The position numbers and the translations under genes were made by a program. A DNA stretch of 33,538 bases from an uncultured Prevotella sp. (GTDB lineage Bacteria > Bacteroidota > Bacteroidia > Bacteroidales > Bacteroidaceae). Shown here one piece after another: positions 13,559-21,885 of this stretch; position 1 is the first letter of the stretch; every line of letters starts with the position of its first letter. The stretch lies in contig USHW01000022.1 in assembly GCA_900554545.1 (NCBI GenBank), positions 1 to 33,538 of the forward strand, given 5' to 3'. The notes beneath the pieces are model-generated. The model saw nothing but the letters and a program-made list of their open reading frames with translations. It made no database searches and was not told the DNA's origin.

Positions 13559-15055
13559 ATGAATAAACATTTCTGCGCCTTGCTGCTGGCCTTCGGCCTT
13601 GCGGCGGGCACCGCTTGCGCAAAGGATGCGGGCGTTACTTTCAAACCCGACACGGTGCGCGTGCTGCGCAATCCGCTCTGCGGATGGGTGATGTACGTGG
13701 GACGCGGCTGGGACGCCGACTTCTGGCAGAAGGAGGGCTACGACGCGATGAGCGTGGGCGACTCTACGGTGCGCGTTTCCGACTACGCCAACACCTGTTA
13801 CATCCGCACAAGCTGGAGTTCGATGGAGCCTGAGGAGGGCAAGTACTTCTGGCTCGACCCCTCGTCAAAGCTCAACCGCCTGCTGAAAAGCGCCACTGAC
13901 AGGGGCATGAAGCTGGCCTTCCGCATAGTTGTTGACTGCCGCGACCAGGGGCAGAACACGCCGCTCTACGTCAAGGAAGCCGGAGCAAAGGGCTTTCAGG
14001 ACCCCGGCAACCCCAAGAACTGGTCGCCGTATCCTGACGACCCCGTGTTCCAGGAGAAGTATGCCAAGTTCCTCAAGGCGCTGGCTAACGAGTTCAACGA
14101 CCCCGACAAGGTTGACTTCATCGACGCTTTCGGACTCGGAAAGTGGGGCGAGGCACACGGCCTTGTCTACGGCGACTACAGCAAGAAGGAGCAGGTGTTC
14201 AACTGGATTACCACCCTTTACACCAAGACTTTCACGCGCATTCCGCTCATAATCAACTACCACCGCCTCGTAGCCGACACCGTAAGCTGGGCGCCGGTTC
14301 ATCCGCGCAGCCAGGCTTTGCTTGAAAGCGCGATAGGGAAGGGCTACAGCCTGCGCCACGACGCTTTCGGCATGACCGGCTACTACGAGCAGTGGGAAAA
14401 GGACTTCGCCAGGAAATGGAACTTCCGCCGCCCCATAATAATGGAAGGCGGATGGATAACCAAGGCGCACCACCGCTACTGGATTGACCCGAGCGGACGC
14501 TACCGCCAGGGACATTCGGAAGACGTGCGCCTCGGAGAGTACACCGACGCACGCGAAGGCCGCGTAAACATGATGGACTTCCGCATAAACGACGAGGTGC
14601 GCTCGTGGTTCGGCACGTCGTTCAACCTCGTAAAGGCGTTCATAGCCCACGGCGGCTACCGCCTCTATCCATCGTCGGCCACGCTGCCCGGCGAGGCCAA
14701 GGCCGGCTCGGAGGTGACGCTCCGCTCGCACTGGGAGAACATAGGCTGGGGCTATTGCCCTACGAACATACCGCAGTGGAACCAGAAATACAAGGTGGGC
14801 TACGCCCTGTTCAAGGACGGACGGGCGGTGCGCGTGTTCGTAGATAAGCAGAGCGACCTGTCCACATGGCTCCTCGGCAAGCCTGCCGACTGCACTCTGG
14901 CCGCAAGTCTTGACGGCCTTGCCAAGGGCAGATACGAGTGGAGGATGGCTCTTGTAGACACGACAAAGGACAACCGGCCGGGACTTGAGATAGCCGTTGA
15001 CGCGGCTCTGCTCGACGGCGGCTGGCTGAAAGTAAAAGAAATGACAATAAGATAA
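13559..15055 (+). CDS. DUF4832/DUF4874 domain protein, putative TIM-barrel glycosidase
   Basis: The 498-residue product starts at 13559, where the signal peptide begins (MNKHFCALLLAFGLAAGTACAK); an upstream ATG at 13505 adds a non-hydrophobic leader. The N-terminal DUF4874-like part (about 27-130, NPLCGWVMYVG, SDYANTCYIRTSWSSMEPEEG) and DUF4832 part (about 160-450) follow. Segments shared with the paralogue at 21886-23631 include WSPYPDDPVFQEKY, FGLGKWGE (Glu198), INYHR, LRHDAFGM, PIIMEGGW (Glu296), NMMDFR, WGYCPTNIPQWN and ALVDTT. A C-terminal beta-sandwich (about 395-498) resembles a galactose-binding or Ig-like accessory domain. Placement of the two Glu recalls clan GH-A retaining hydrolases, but the activity is not established. 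The Cys after GTA might be lipidated; otherwise the protein is periplasmic. Confidence 0.8.
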   Translation: MNKHFCALLLAFGLAAGTACAKDAGVTFKPDTVRVLRNPLCGWVMYVGRGWDADFWQKEGYDAMSVGDSTVRVSDYANTCYIRTSWSSMEPEEGKYFWLDPSSKLNRLLKSATDRGMKLAFRIVVDCRDQGQNTPLYVKEAGAKGFQDPGNPKNWSPYPDDPVFQEKYAKFLKALANEFNDPDKVDFIDAFGLGKWGEAHGLVYGDYSKKEQVFNWITTLYTKTFTRIPLIINYHRLVADTVSWAPVHPRSQALLESAIGKGYSLRHDAFGMTGYYEQWEKDFARKWNFRRPIIMEGGWITKAHHRYWIDPSGRYRQGHSEDVRLGEYTDAREGRVNMMDFRINDEVRSWFGTSFNLVKAFIAHGGYRLYPSSATLPGEAKAGSEVTLRSHWENIGWGYCPTNIPQWNQKYKVGYALFKDGRAVRVFVDKQSDLSTWLLGKPADCTLAASLDGLAKGRYEWRMALVDTTKDNRPGLEIAVDAALLDGGWLKVKEMTIR

Positions 15056-15079
15056 ACTATACCAAAACACATCAGCTTT

Positions 15080-18000
15080 ATGAAAAAGAAAGCAATCTTT
15101 GCCAACAGCGGCAGGCACCTTGCCGCGCTGTGTCTTCTGGGGGTGGCGGCCATGTCGTCTCCCGCCATGGCTTCAGGCTTGTCTCCCGACAAGGCTGGAG
15201 CCGTGCAAGTTCTCGACAACGGGAGCAACACAGTGAAATCAGTGTTAAGTTACATCGAAAGCCATAGCAAGTACGTATTTGTTTATGGCGAGAACGTTAA
15301 AAACCGTCTCGGCGAAAACGTGTCAATCCGCCTTCAGGGAAAGAGCGCGGAGAACATTCTCGACGAGCTTTGCCGCAAGACCGGACTGAAGTACGCCATT
15401 TCCGGCCGGCAGGTTACAATCACCGTAGCCCCCTCGGCGCGCCCGGCGCAAAAGCCGAACGGCGCCAGAGGCACAGGAAAGAAAGTGTCGGGCGTAATCG
15501 CCGACACCAACGGTGAGCCTCTGATAGGCGCCACCGTAAAAGTGAAAGGCACTGAAATAGCCACCGTTACCGACTTTGACGGCAACTATTCAATCGAGGC
15601 TCCCGAAGGCTCCACGCTCGAGGTGAGCTACATCGGCTTCAACACCCAGGAGGTGAAGGTGGGCAGCCGCAACAGCTACAACATAGAGATGGCCGAGGAC
15701 AACAACTCGCTCGAAGAGCTTGTCGTAATCGGTTACGGTACGGTAAAGAAGAAAGACCTTACCGGAGCCATCGCCGCCGTGAAGGGCGGCGACCTTAGCA
15801 ACCGCCGCACAACGATGCTTTCAAACGCATTGCAGGGAGCATTGTCAGGCGTGATGGTGCGCCGCAGCAGCTCGGCGCCGGGTTCTGGAGCCGGCAGCAT
15901 CCACGTGCGTGGTGTCACAACCATGGGTGACTCGTCGCCGCTCGTAATCGTTGACGGCGTTGAGGGCGACCTTGACTACGTGAACGCGAACGACGTTGAG
16001 AGCGTGACCGTGCTCAAGGACGCGGCCGCAGCCAGCATCTACGGTTCTAAGGCCGCGGCGGGCGTCATCCTCGTAACCACCAAGCGCGGCTCGGACACGG
16101 GCAAGTTCCAAATCAAGTACAACGCCGAGTTCGGCTGGGAAATACCCACCAAGCAACCCGAAATGGTCGGTGTGACGCGTTATCTCGAAATGAGTAACGA
16201 ACTGATGTACAACGACAACCCGGCGCAGGGCTTCTTCCAGACTTATTCCGCCGACCAGACTAAGAACTGGATGAAGTACCACGAGACCGACCCCAACCGC
16301 TATCCCGTGACCGACTGGACCGATCTTATACTTAAAGGTTCGGCTCCTCGTATGACGCACACTATAAGCGTGAGCGGCGGAAACAAGAACATCCGCTCGC
16401 AGACGTCGCTTTCTTACGACGACGTGGAGGGTCTTTACGACGGCCGCAAGTTCCAGCGTTACATGCTGCGCACCAACAACGACTTCACGATTAACAAGTG
16501 GTTGAGCGCCTCGCTCGACATATTCGTGCGCCACGCCAAGAGCCAGAACAAGATATACGACCCCTTCAGCACCATGCGCCTGATGCCCGCCATCTACGCG
16601 GCTACGTGGTCAGACGGCCGTCTTGCGGAGGGAAAGAGCGGCTCCAATCCCTATGGAATGCTCAAGGAAGGCGGCTCTACTGTCAGCCACTCTACCCAGA
16701 TGGGCGGAAAAGGCTCGCTCACAATCAAGCCGTTCGAGGGCTTGAGCATTCAGGCAATCGTCGCACCATACATCAACTACCAGAAGTCAAAGCAGTTCCA
16801 GATGGCCTGCGGATACACGCTTGCCGACGACCCCAACACCTTCGGAGGATACTTTGACGGCGGAGGCGGAATCCTGTATGACACAAACAAACTGACCGAA
16901 GGCCGCAATGACGACTGGCACGTTACGTCGCAAGTCATCGCCAACTACATGCGCGACTTCGGCAAGCACAGCCTCACGGTGATGGCCGGTTTCGAGAACT
17001 ATTACTCGAAGAGCGAGAGTCTCGGAGCAGCACGCGACCAGTATGTGCTTACCAACTATCCCTACCTTAACATCGGTCCGGAGGAATATATGGAAAACAG
17101 CGGCACGGGTTCGGAGTACACCTCCACCTCATGGTTCGGCCGCGTGCTCTATTCTTACGCAGACCGCTACCTCTTCCAGGCCAACGTCCGTCACGACGGC
17201 TCTTCACGCTTCGCCAAAGGTTATCGCTGGGGTACGTTCCCATCGTTCTCGGCAGGATGGGTTATCACCGAAGAACCGTTTATGAAGAACTTTATGAACA
17301 GCCAGAAGTATCTGTCGTACTTCAAGCTGCGTGGTAGCTGGGGTAAGCTGGGTAACGAGCGCATAGGCAGCAACTACTTCCCTTACATCGCGTTGATGAG
17401 CTTCGGCAACACCATATTCTATATGGCTGACGGCTCTGTTGTTTCGGCCAATACCGCGCGTCCCTCCGTACTTGCCGTAGAGGACATCACGTGGGAGACA
17501 ACAACGTCGACCGACATAGGTTTCGACGCCAATTTCTTCGACAACCGCCTGCGCCTGACTTTCGACTATTACTGGAAGAAGACCACCGACATGCTTCTTG
17601 CCATACAGATACCTTACACCATGGGGTATGAAGACCCGGACACCAACGCCGGCGAGATGTCTACCCACGGCTACGACATCGACCTTACATGGCAGGATCA
17701 CATCGGGGACTTCAACTACAGCGTAAGCGTAAACTTCTCCGACTTCATATCGAAGATTGACTACATCAACAACTCCGACATCATCAGCGGCGGCAAAATC
17801 AAGCGTGCCGGAACATACTTCAACGAGTGGTACGGATACATCTGCGACGGAATATACCAGACGCAGGAAGAAGTCAATAACTCGGCTACGCTCAACTCAA
17901 GCGTGACCGTCGGTGACTTGAAGTACCGCGACATAAGCGGACCCGACGGAGTGCCCGACGGTGTAATCTCGCCCGAGTACGACCGCGTGCCCCTCGGCAA

Positions 18001-18493
18001 CTCTCTGCCCCGTTATCAGTACGGCGGCCAAATCAACGCTTCATGGCGCGGCATCGACCTCAGCATGGCGTTCCAGGGCGTAGGCAACCAGAAGTCTTAC
18101 CTTGAAAGGGCGATGGTTGAGCCGCTGCGCAACAACTACGGCAACATACCCGCAATAATCGAAGGCAAATACTGGAGTCCGTTCAACACCGACGAGCAGA
18201 ACGCAAACGCGTTCTATCCGCGTCTGTCAAGCGTGTCGAAGAACAACAACTACGCGACGTCAGACCACTGGATATTCAACGGAGGCTATTTCCGTATGAA
18301 GAACATCACGCTCGGCTACACCCTGCCGCAGCAGTGGACACGCTACATCGGCATCGACCGCACGCGCTTCTATGTCAGCGCGTCAGACCTGTTCTGCATC
18401 AGCGACTTCCCTGACGGGTGGGACCCTGAAATGGGAGTAAGCTCATATCCTATCACCACGTCAGTGGTATTCGGTATCCAAGTTACATTCTAA
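15080..18493 (+). CDS. susC: SusC/RagA-family TonB-dependent transporter with STN domain
   Basis: The 1137-residue product has a signal peptide (about 1-32), an STN signalling domain (about 50-110, SVLSYIESHSKYVFVY ... ISGRQVTITV), a carboxypeptidase-regulatory-like domain (about 133-212, ending with the SusC hallmark LEELVVIGYGTVKKKDLTGA), a plug domain (about 225-330, IHVRGVTTMGDSSPLVIVDG, YGSKAAAGVILVTTK), and a 22-strand barrel ending in VVFGIQVTF with a terminal Phe. SusC proteins import oligosaccharides together with a SusD lid. The STN domain is the part that in FecA-type systems touches FecR, so this transporter probably also reports substrate to the sigma/anti-sigma pair upstream. 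The spacing to the DUF4832 gene (24 bp) and to susD (16 bp) indicates one operon. Confidence 0.96.
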   Translation: MKKKAIFANSGRHLAALCLLGVAAMSSPAMASGLSPDKAGAVQVLDNGSNTVKSVLSYIESHSKYVFVYGENVKNRLGENVSIRLQGKSAENILDELCRKTGLKYAISGRQVTITVAPSARPAQKPNGARGTGKKVSGVIADTNGEPLIGATVKVKGTEIATVTDFDGNYSIEAPEGSTLEVSYIGFNTQEVKVGSRNSYNIEMAEDNNSLEELVVIGYGTVKKKDLTGAIAAVKGGDLSNRRTTMLSNALQGALSGVMVRRSSSAPGSGAGSIHVRGVTTMGDSSPLVIVDGVEGDLDYVNANDVESVTVLKDAAAASIYGSKAAAGVILVTTKRGSDTGKFQIKYNAEFGWEIPTKQPEMVGVTRYLEMSNELMYNDNPAQGFFQTYSADQTKNWMKYHETDPNRYPVTDWTDLILKGSAPRMTHTISVSGGNKNIRSQTSLSYDDVEGLYDGRKFQRYMLRTNNDFTINKWLSASLDIFVRHAKSQNKIYDPFSTMRLMPAIYAATWSDGRLAEGKSGSNPYGMLKEGGSTVSHSTQMGGKGSLTIKPFEGLSIQAIVAPYINYQKSKQFQMACGYTLADDPNTFGGYFDGGGGILYDTNKLTEGRNDDWHVTSQVIANYMRDFGKHSLTVMAGFENYYSKSESLGAARDQYVLTNYPYLNIGPEEYMENSGTGSEYTSTSWFGRVLYSYADRYLFQANVRHDGSSRFAKGYRWGTFPSFSAGWVITEEPFMKNFMNSQKYLSYFKLRGSWGKLGNERIGSNYFPYIALMSFGNTIFYMADGSVVSANTARPSVLAVEDITWETTTSTDIGFDANFFDNRLRLTFDYYWKKTTDMLLAIQIPYTMGYEDPDTNAGEMSTHGYDIDLTWQDHIGDFNYSVSVNFSDFISKIDYINNSDIISGGKIKRAGTYFNEWYGYICDGIYQTQEEVNNSATLNSSVTVGDLKYRDISGPDGVPDGVISPEYDRVPLGNSLPRYQYGGQINASWRGIDLSMAFQGVGNQKSYLERAMVEPLRNNYGNIPAIIEGKYWSPFNTDEQNANAFYPRLSSVSKNNNYATSDHWIFNGGYFRMKNITLGYTLPQQWTRYIGIDRTRFYVSASDLFCISDFPDGWDPEMGVSSYPITTSVVFGIQVTF

Positions 18494-18509
18494 AAAAACC
18501 GCAAATACA

Positions 18510-20234
18510 ATGAAAACAAAGATATTATTGTCAGCAATGGCAGCCGTCGGCCTTTGCCTTACATCATGTGAGAGCATGGATCTTGTGCCTAAGATGCAGG
18601 GCAACACGGAATCTTGGTACACCACCGAGACCGAGTTGAACTTGGCGGCGAACGACTTTTACATTCTCGGCTACTGGAACAGGCCGCTCGAGTCTTCGGA
18701 GCAATGGACGGACAACACCACATACCGCCAGCAGAACCGTAACCCAGGCAGCAACGGCACCGTGCTCGACGGTACGATGAACGGCCAGCAGTATGAGGTG
18801 TACGCGCTGTGGCAGCAGAGCTACAAGCTCATCGCGCGCTGCAACACCATGCTCGAGAACATTCACAAGGCCGAGGGCAACGTGGCCGAGAGCGTAATCA
18901 ACCGCTACAAGGGTGAGGCTTACTTCTGCCGCGCCTGCAAGTACGCCGACTTGACGTTCTTCTACGGCGATGTGCCTTACATGGAAAAGACGATGACCAT
19001 CACCGAGGCGGAGCAGATGGGACGTCGCGATAAGGACGAGGTGAAGGAGCTTACATACGCCGACTTCGACAAGGCGATAGAATACCTGCCCGAGTCTTAC
19101 GGCAACGAGGAAATCCACGCCACGAAGGGTGCGGCTCTCGCAATGAAGGCCCGCTACGCCCTTTACATGCACGACTATGACGTCGCCGAGGCTGCCGCAA
19201 AGCAGTGCATAGGCCTTGGTCTGTACTCCCTTTACGCAAGCTATGCCGACCTGTTCAAGCAGCAGACGAAGAACGTGCCTGAAAAAATCTTCTGCCTGCC
19301 GCGCTTGGCATCGACCGACGTGTTTCTTGACACATGGTTCGTAACCAACGGCCTGCCGCGTAACGCCGGAGGCTACGGTTCTTACAATCCCTCATGGGAC
19401 TTGCTGGCCGCATATCTTTGCACTGACGGCCTGCCAATTGACGAGTCGCCGCTGTTCGACCCGCACAACCCGTTTGAGAACCGTGACCCACGCTGCACGA
19501 TGACTATCGTTGAGTTCAACACAAGGCACTGCGGCTTCGAGTACGACCCAAGTCCCGCCGCAAAGCAGGTGATGAACTACAACACCGGCCAGATGCAGAC
19601 CAACAACGACTCGCGCATCAACGCCCAGTACGCTTCATTCAACGGACTGTTGTGGAAGAAGGGCATAGATGATAGTTGGGTTGAAAACCACGAGGTAGAG
19701 CAGGACTACATAATCATAAGGTATGCCGACGTGCTTCTTATCTATGCCGAGGCTCTTATCGAGCAGAACAAGGACTTGGACGTTGCGGCCGACTACATCA
19801 ACCAAGTGCGCGCACGTGCTTACGGTGTTGACAAGAGCGCGACGAGCGAATATCCCGCCGTTGTCGCCACAGACCAGGCGCAGATGCGCAAGGCTGTGCG
19901 CATAGAACGCCGCATGGAGTTCGCTATGGAGAACCAGCGTCTGCAAGACCTTATGCGTTGGGACCTGGCTATCAAAGCTCTCAACGGTTACAACTATATC
20001 ATGCTGACGGACCCGGAGCAGGAGCTTTCCGATGTCGTTGACACGGGCAACTGGTTCTGGGGCATAACACCTCAAATCGACGAAGACGGCCTTGCCGACT
20101 TCTCCGCGCTGTACAATAGGGGACTGTGCGCATACGGAGCGAAGCGCAACTTCCCCGAGCGGCAGATGCTGTGGCCAATACCTACGCACGATACACAGTT
20201 GAATCCCAACCTTGGGAACAACCCCGGCTATTAA
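18510..20234 (+). CDS. susD: SusD/RagB-family glycan-binding lipoprotein
   Basis: The 574-residue product has a lipoprotein signal ending LTSC20. It shows the SusD layout: N-terminal SusD-like part (ESMDLVPKMQG, NLAANDFYILGYW), TPR-like helices (RYKGEAYFCRACKYADLTFFYGDVPYM, AALAMKARYALYMHDYDVAEAAAKQCI), and the C-terminal RagB/SusD domain (DYIIIRYADVLLIYAEALIEQNK, INQVRARAYG, RIERRMEFAMENQRLQDLMRWDLA, ending in PIPTHDTQLNPNLGNNPGY). SusD sits on the cell surface and closes over the SusC barrel with the glycan. It is 16 bp after susC and 18 bp before the SusE/F-like gene. Confidence 0.96.
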   Translation: MKTKILLSAMAAVGLCLTSCESMDLVPKMQGNTESWYTTETELNLAANDFYILGYWNRPLESSEQWTDNTTYRQQNRNPGSNGTVLDGTMNGQQYEVYALWQQSYKLIARCNTMLENIHKAEGNVAESVINRYKGEAYFCRACKYADLTFFYGDVPYMEKTMTITEAEQMGRRDKDEVKELTYADFDKAIEYLPESYGNEEIHATKGAALAMKARYALYMHDYDVAEAAAKQCIGLGLYSLYASYADLFKQQTKNVPEKIFCLPRLASTDVFLDTWFVTNGLPRNAGGYGSYNPSWDLLAAYLCTDGLPIDESPLFDPHNPFENRDPRCTMTIVEFNTRHCGFEYDPSPAAKQVMNYNTGQMQTNNDSRINAQYASFNGLLWKKGIDDSWVENHEVEQDYIIIRYADVLLIYAEALIEQNKDLDVAADYINQVRARAYGVDKSATSEYPAVVATDQAQMRKAVRIERRMEFAMENQRLQDLMRWDLAIKALNGYNYIMLTDPEQELSDVVDTGNWFWGITPQIDEDGLADFSALYNRGLCAYGAKRNFPERQMLWPIPTHDTQLNPNLGNNPGY

Positions 20235-20252
20235 CCATAAACAGACAAGACA

Positions 20253-21866
20253 ATGAAAAACAGGATATTATTCAGCGGCCTCAAGGCCGTGTCGTTGGGA
20301 CTGCTCGCCTTTATGGCGGCGTCCTGCAACGACGATATAGACAACTATTATTCGCGTAACCAGTCGGAAATCACGATTGAAGGGTCGGGCGAATACATCA
20401 AGCTTGACGAGAGCAAGCCCGACGAAGTGGCGCTTACCATCGACTGGTCGCCCGCGCATGACTACGGCTACGACTATGTCACCACGTACCAGTATGAGAT
20501 GCGCGTCAGCGGAAGCGGCGGTTCCATCGAGGAGTACGAGGACGACGACAATTTCCACCGTGAGTTCACCAACGCCGAGCTGCAAGACCTGCTCGTCAAC
20601 CACTTCGGAGTGACAACGAGCACCGCGGTAGACGTTACGTTCACCATCACGGCATCGTTTGAAGGGCCTACGCTCAAGGTGCCCGATGTAGAGGAAAAGA
20701 CTATAAAGGTGAAGACATACGGCCCCAGGCAGTTTGTTGCCGACACTCTCTACATGGCCGGAACGGCCGTAGGCGACGGGCGCGTCGAGCTGTCTGCAAG
20801 CGAATCTGACGCAGAGGTTTACAGCTACACGGGCCGTCTTGAGGCCGGAACAATAAACTTCCCCGTCATCAACTTCGACGAGTACAACGCCATAGGCCCC
20901 GAGAACCCCGACACTCCCATCGAGCTTAGCGACATGCCGGCCGTCATAACCGACCAGACCGAGGCCAACTATTGGGTTGTTCCCGAAGCCGACAACTACC
21001 GCATTACGGTCAACCTGCGCGAGCACACCGTGCGCATCGTGGCAGCCGGAGCAGTGGTTGACGTCGACCAGATGTTCCTCGCCGGAACAGCTGTGGGCGA
21101 CGGGCAGGTTGAAATAGCCCAGACGCTTGAGAACGAGAACCTCTATGCTTGGCGCGGCGAGCTGCAGGCCGGAACGCTTTACCTGCCGCTTACGTATGAA
21201 GGTACGCAGGAAATGTCGATAGTTCCTGTTTCGGCGGGCGACACCGACATACACGACGGCGCACAGCAGACGTTCGCCCAGGTTGCTACAGCCACCGCTG
21301 CTGGAGGCCGCTGCTGGGAGATACCCGAAGCCGGAACCTACCGCATCGTGGTGAACAAGGAGGATAAGACCATCACCATATACTCGGCGGCTACCGACCT
21401 GAAGAACAAGACCATCATCTTCAAGCGTACTCAGGGCGAGGCCAACGACAACTACACCTGCGAGATAGAGCAGCTTTGGATATTCGGTTCAAACCATTAT
21501 TACAACGGCAGCAGGCCGAGCGACGTAGTGCTGACGCAGAGTCTTGCCAACCCGCGCCTGTTCGTCTACAAAGGCGAGGCATTACAGGCCGACCAAATCA
21601 AGTTCTGCGCTACTGACAACTGGAACAACGAGTACGCCTTCGGTTCGGGCGACGTGAGGGACATGAAGGCCGACGTCACCTTCGGTCAGAAGTACCAGCC
21701 CATTTACGGCGGCCAGGGCAACAACCGTTACGCTTGGTTCAACATGCCTGACGGCACCAACTACATCGAGGTGTACATCGGTTCGGAGCAGTATGACGAG
21801 AGCGGCAACGCACTCAGCCAGTGCTGGGGCTTCGAAGACTCATACGTGATTTTCGACCAGAAGTAA
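20253..21866 (+). CDS. SusE/SusF-like surface glycan-binding lipoprotein
   Basis: The 537-residue product has a lipoprotein signal ending AASC25 followed by NDD, an acidic stretch typical of lipoproteins displayed on the Bacteroidetes surface. A SusE-like N-terminal Ig-fold domain (about 45-155, TIDWSPAHDYGYDYVTTYQYEMRV) is followed by three related modules: LYMAGTAVGDGRVELS (about 165-265), MFLAGTAVGDGQVEIA (about 270-375) and LWIFGSNHYYNGSRPS (about 405-530). Each carries a YxYxGxLxAGxI-type strand, as in the starch-binding modules of SusE and SusF. It is placed directly after susD, where such proteins belong. The ligand cannot be named from sequence. Confidence 0.88.
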   Translation: MKNRILFSGLKAVSLGLLAFMAASCNDDIDNYYSRNQSEITIEGSGEYIKLDESKPDEVALTIDWSPAHDYGYDYVTTYQYEMRVSGSGGSIEEYEDDDNFHREFTNAELQDLLVNHFGVTTSTAVDVTFTITASFEGPTLKVPDVEEKTIKVKTYGPRQFVADTLYMAGTAVGDGRVELSASESDAEVYSYTGRLEAGTINFPVINFDEYNAIGPENPDTPIELSDMPAVITDQTEANYWVVPEADNYRITVNLREHTVRIVAAGAVVDVDQMFLAGTAVGDGQVEIAQTLENENLYAWRGELQAGTLYLPLTYEGTQEMSIVPVSAGDTDIHDGAQQTFAQVATATAAGGRCWEIPEAGTYRIVVNKEDKTITIYSAATDLKNKTIIFKRTQGEANDNYTCEIEQLWIFGSNHYYNGSRPSDVVLTQSLANPRLFVYKGEALQADQIKFCATDNWNNEYAFGSGDVRDMKADVTFGQKYQPIYGGQGNNRYAWFNMPDGTNYIEVYIGSEQYDESGNALSQCWGFEDSYVIFDQK

Positions 21867-21885
21867 TGAAACATTAAAAACAACA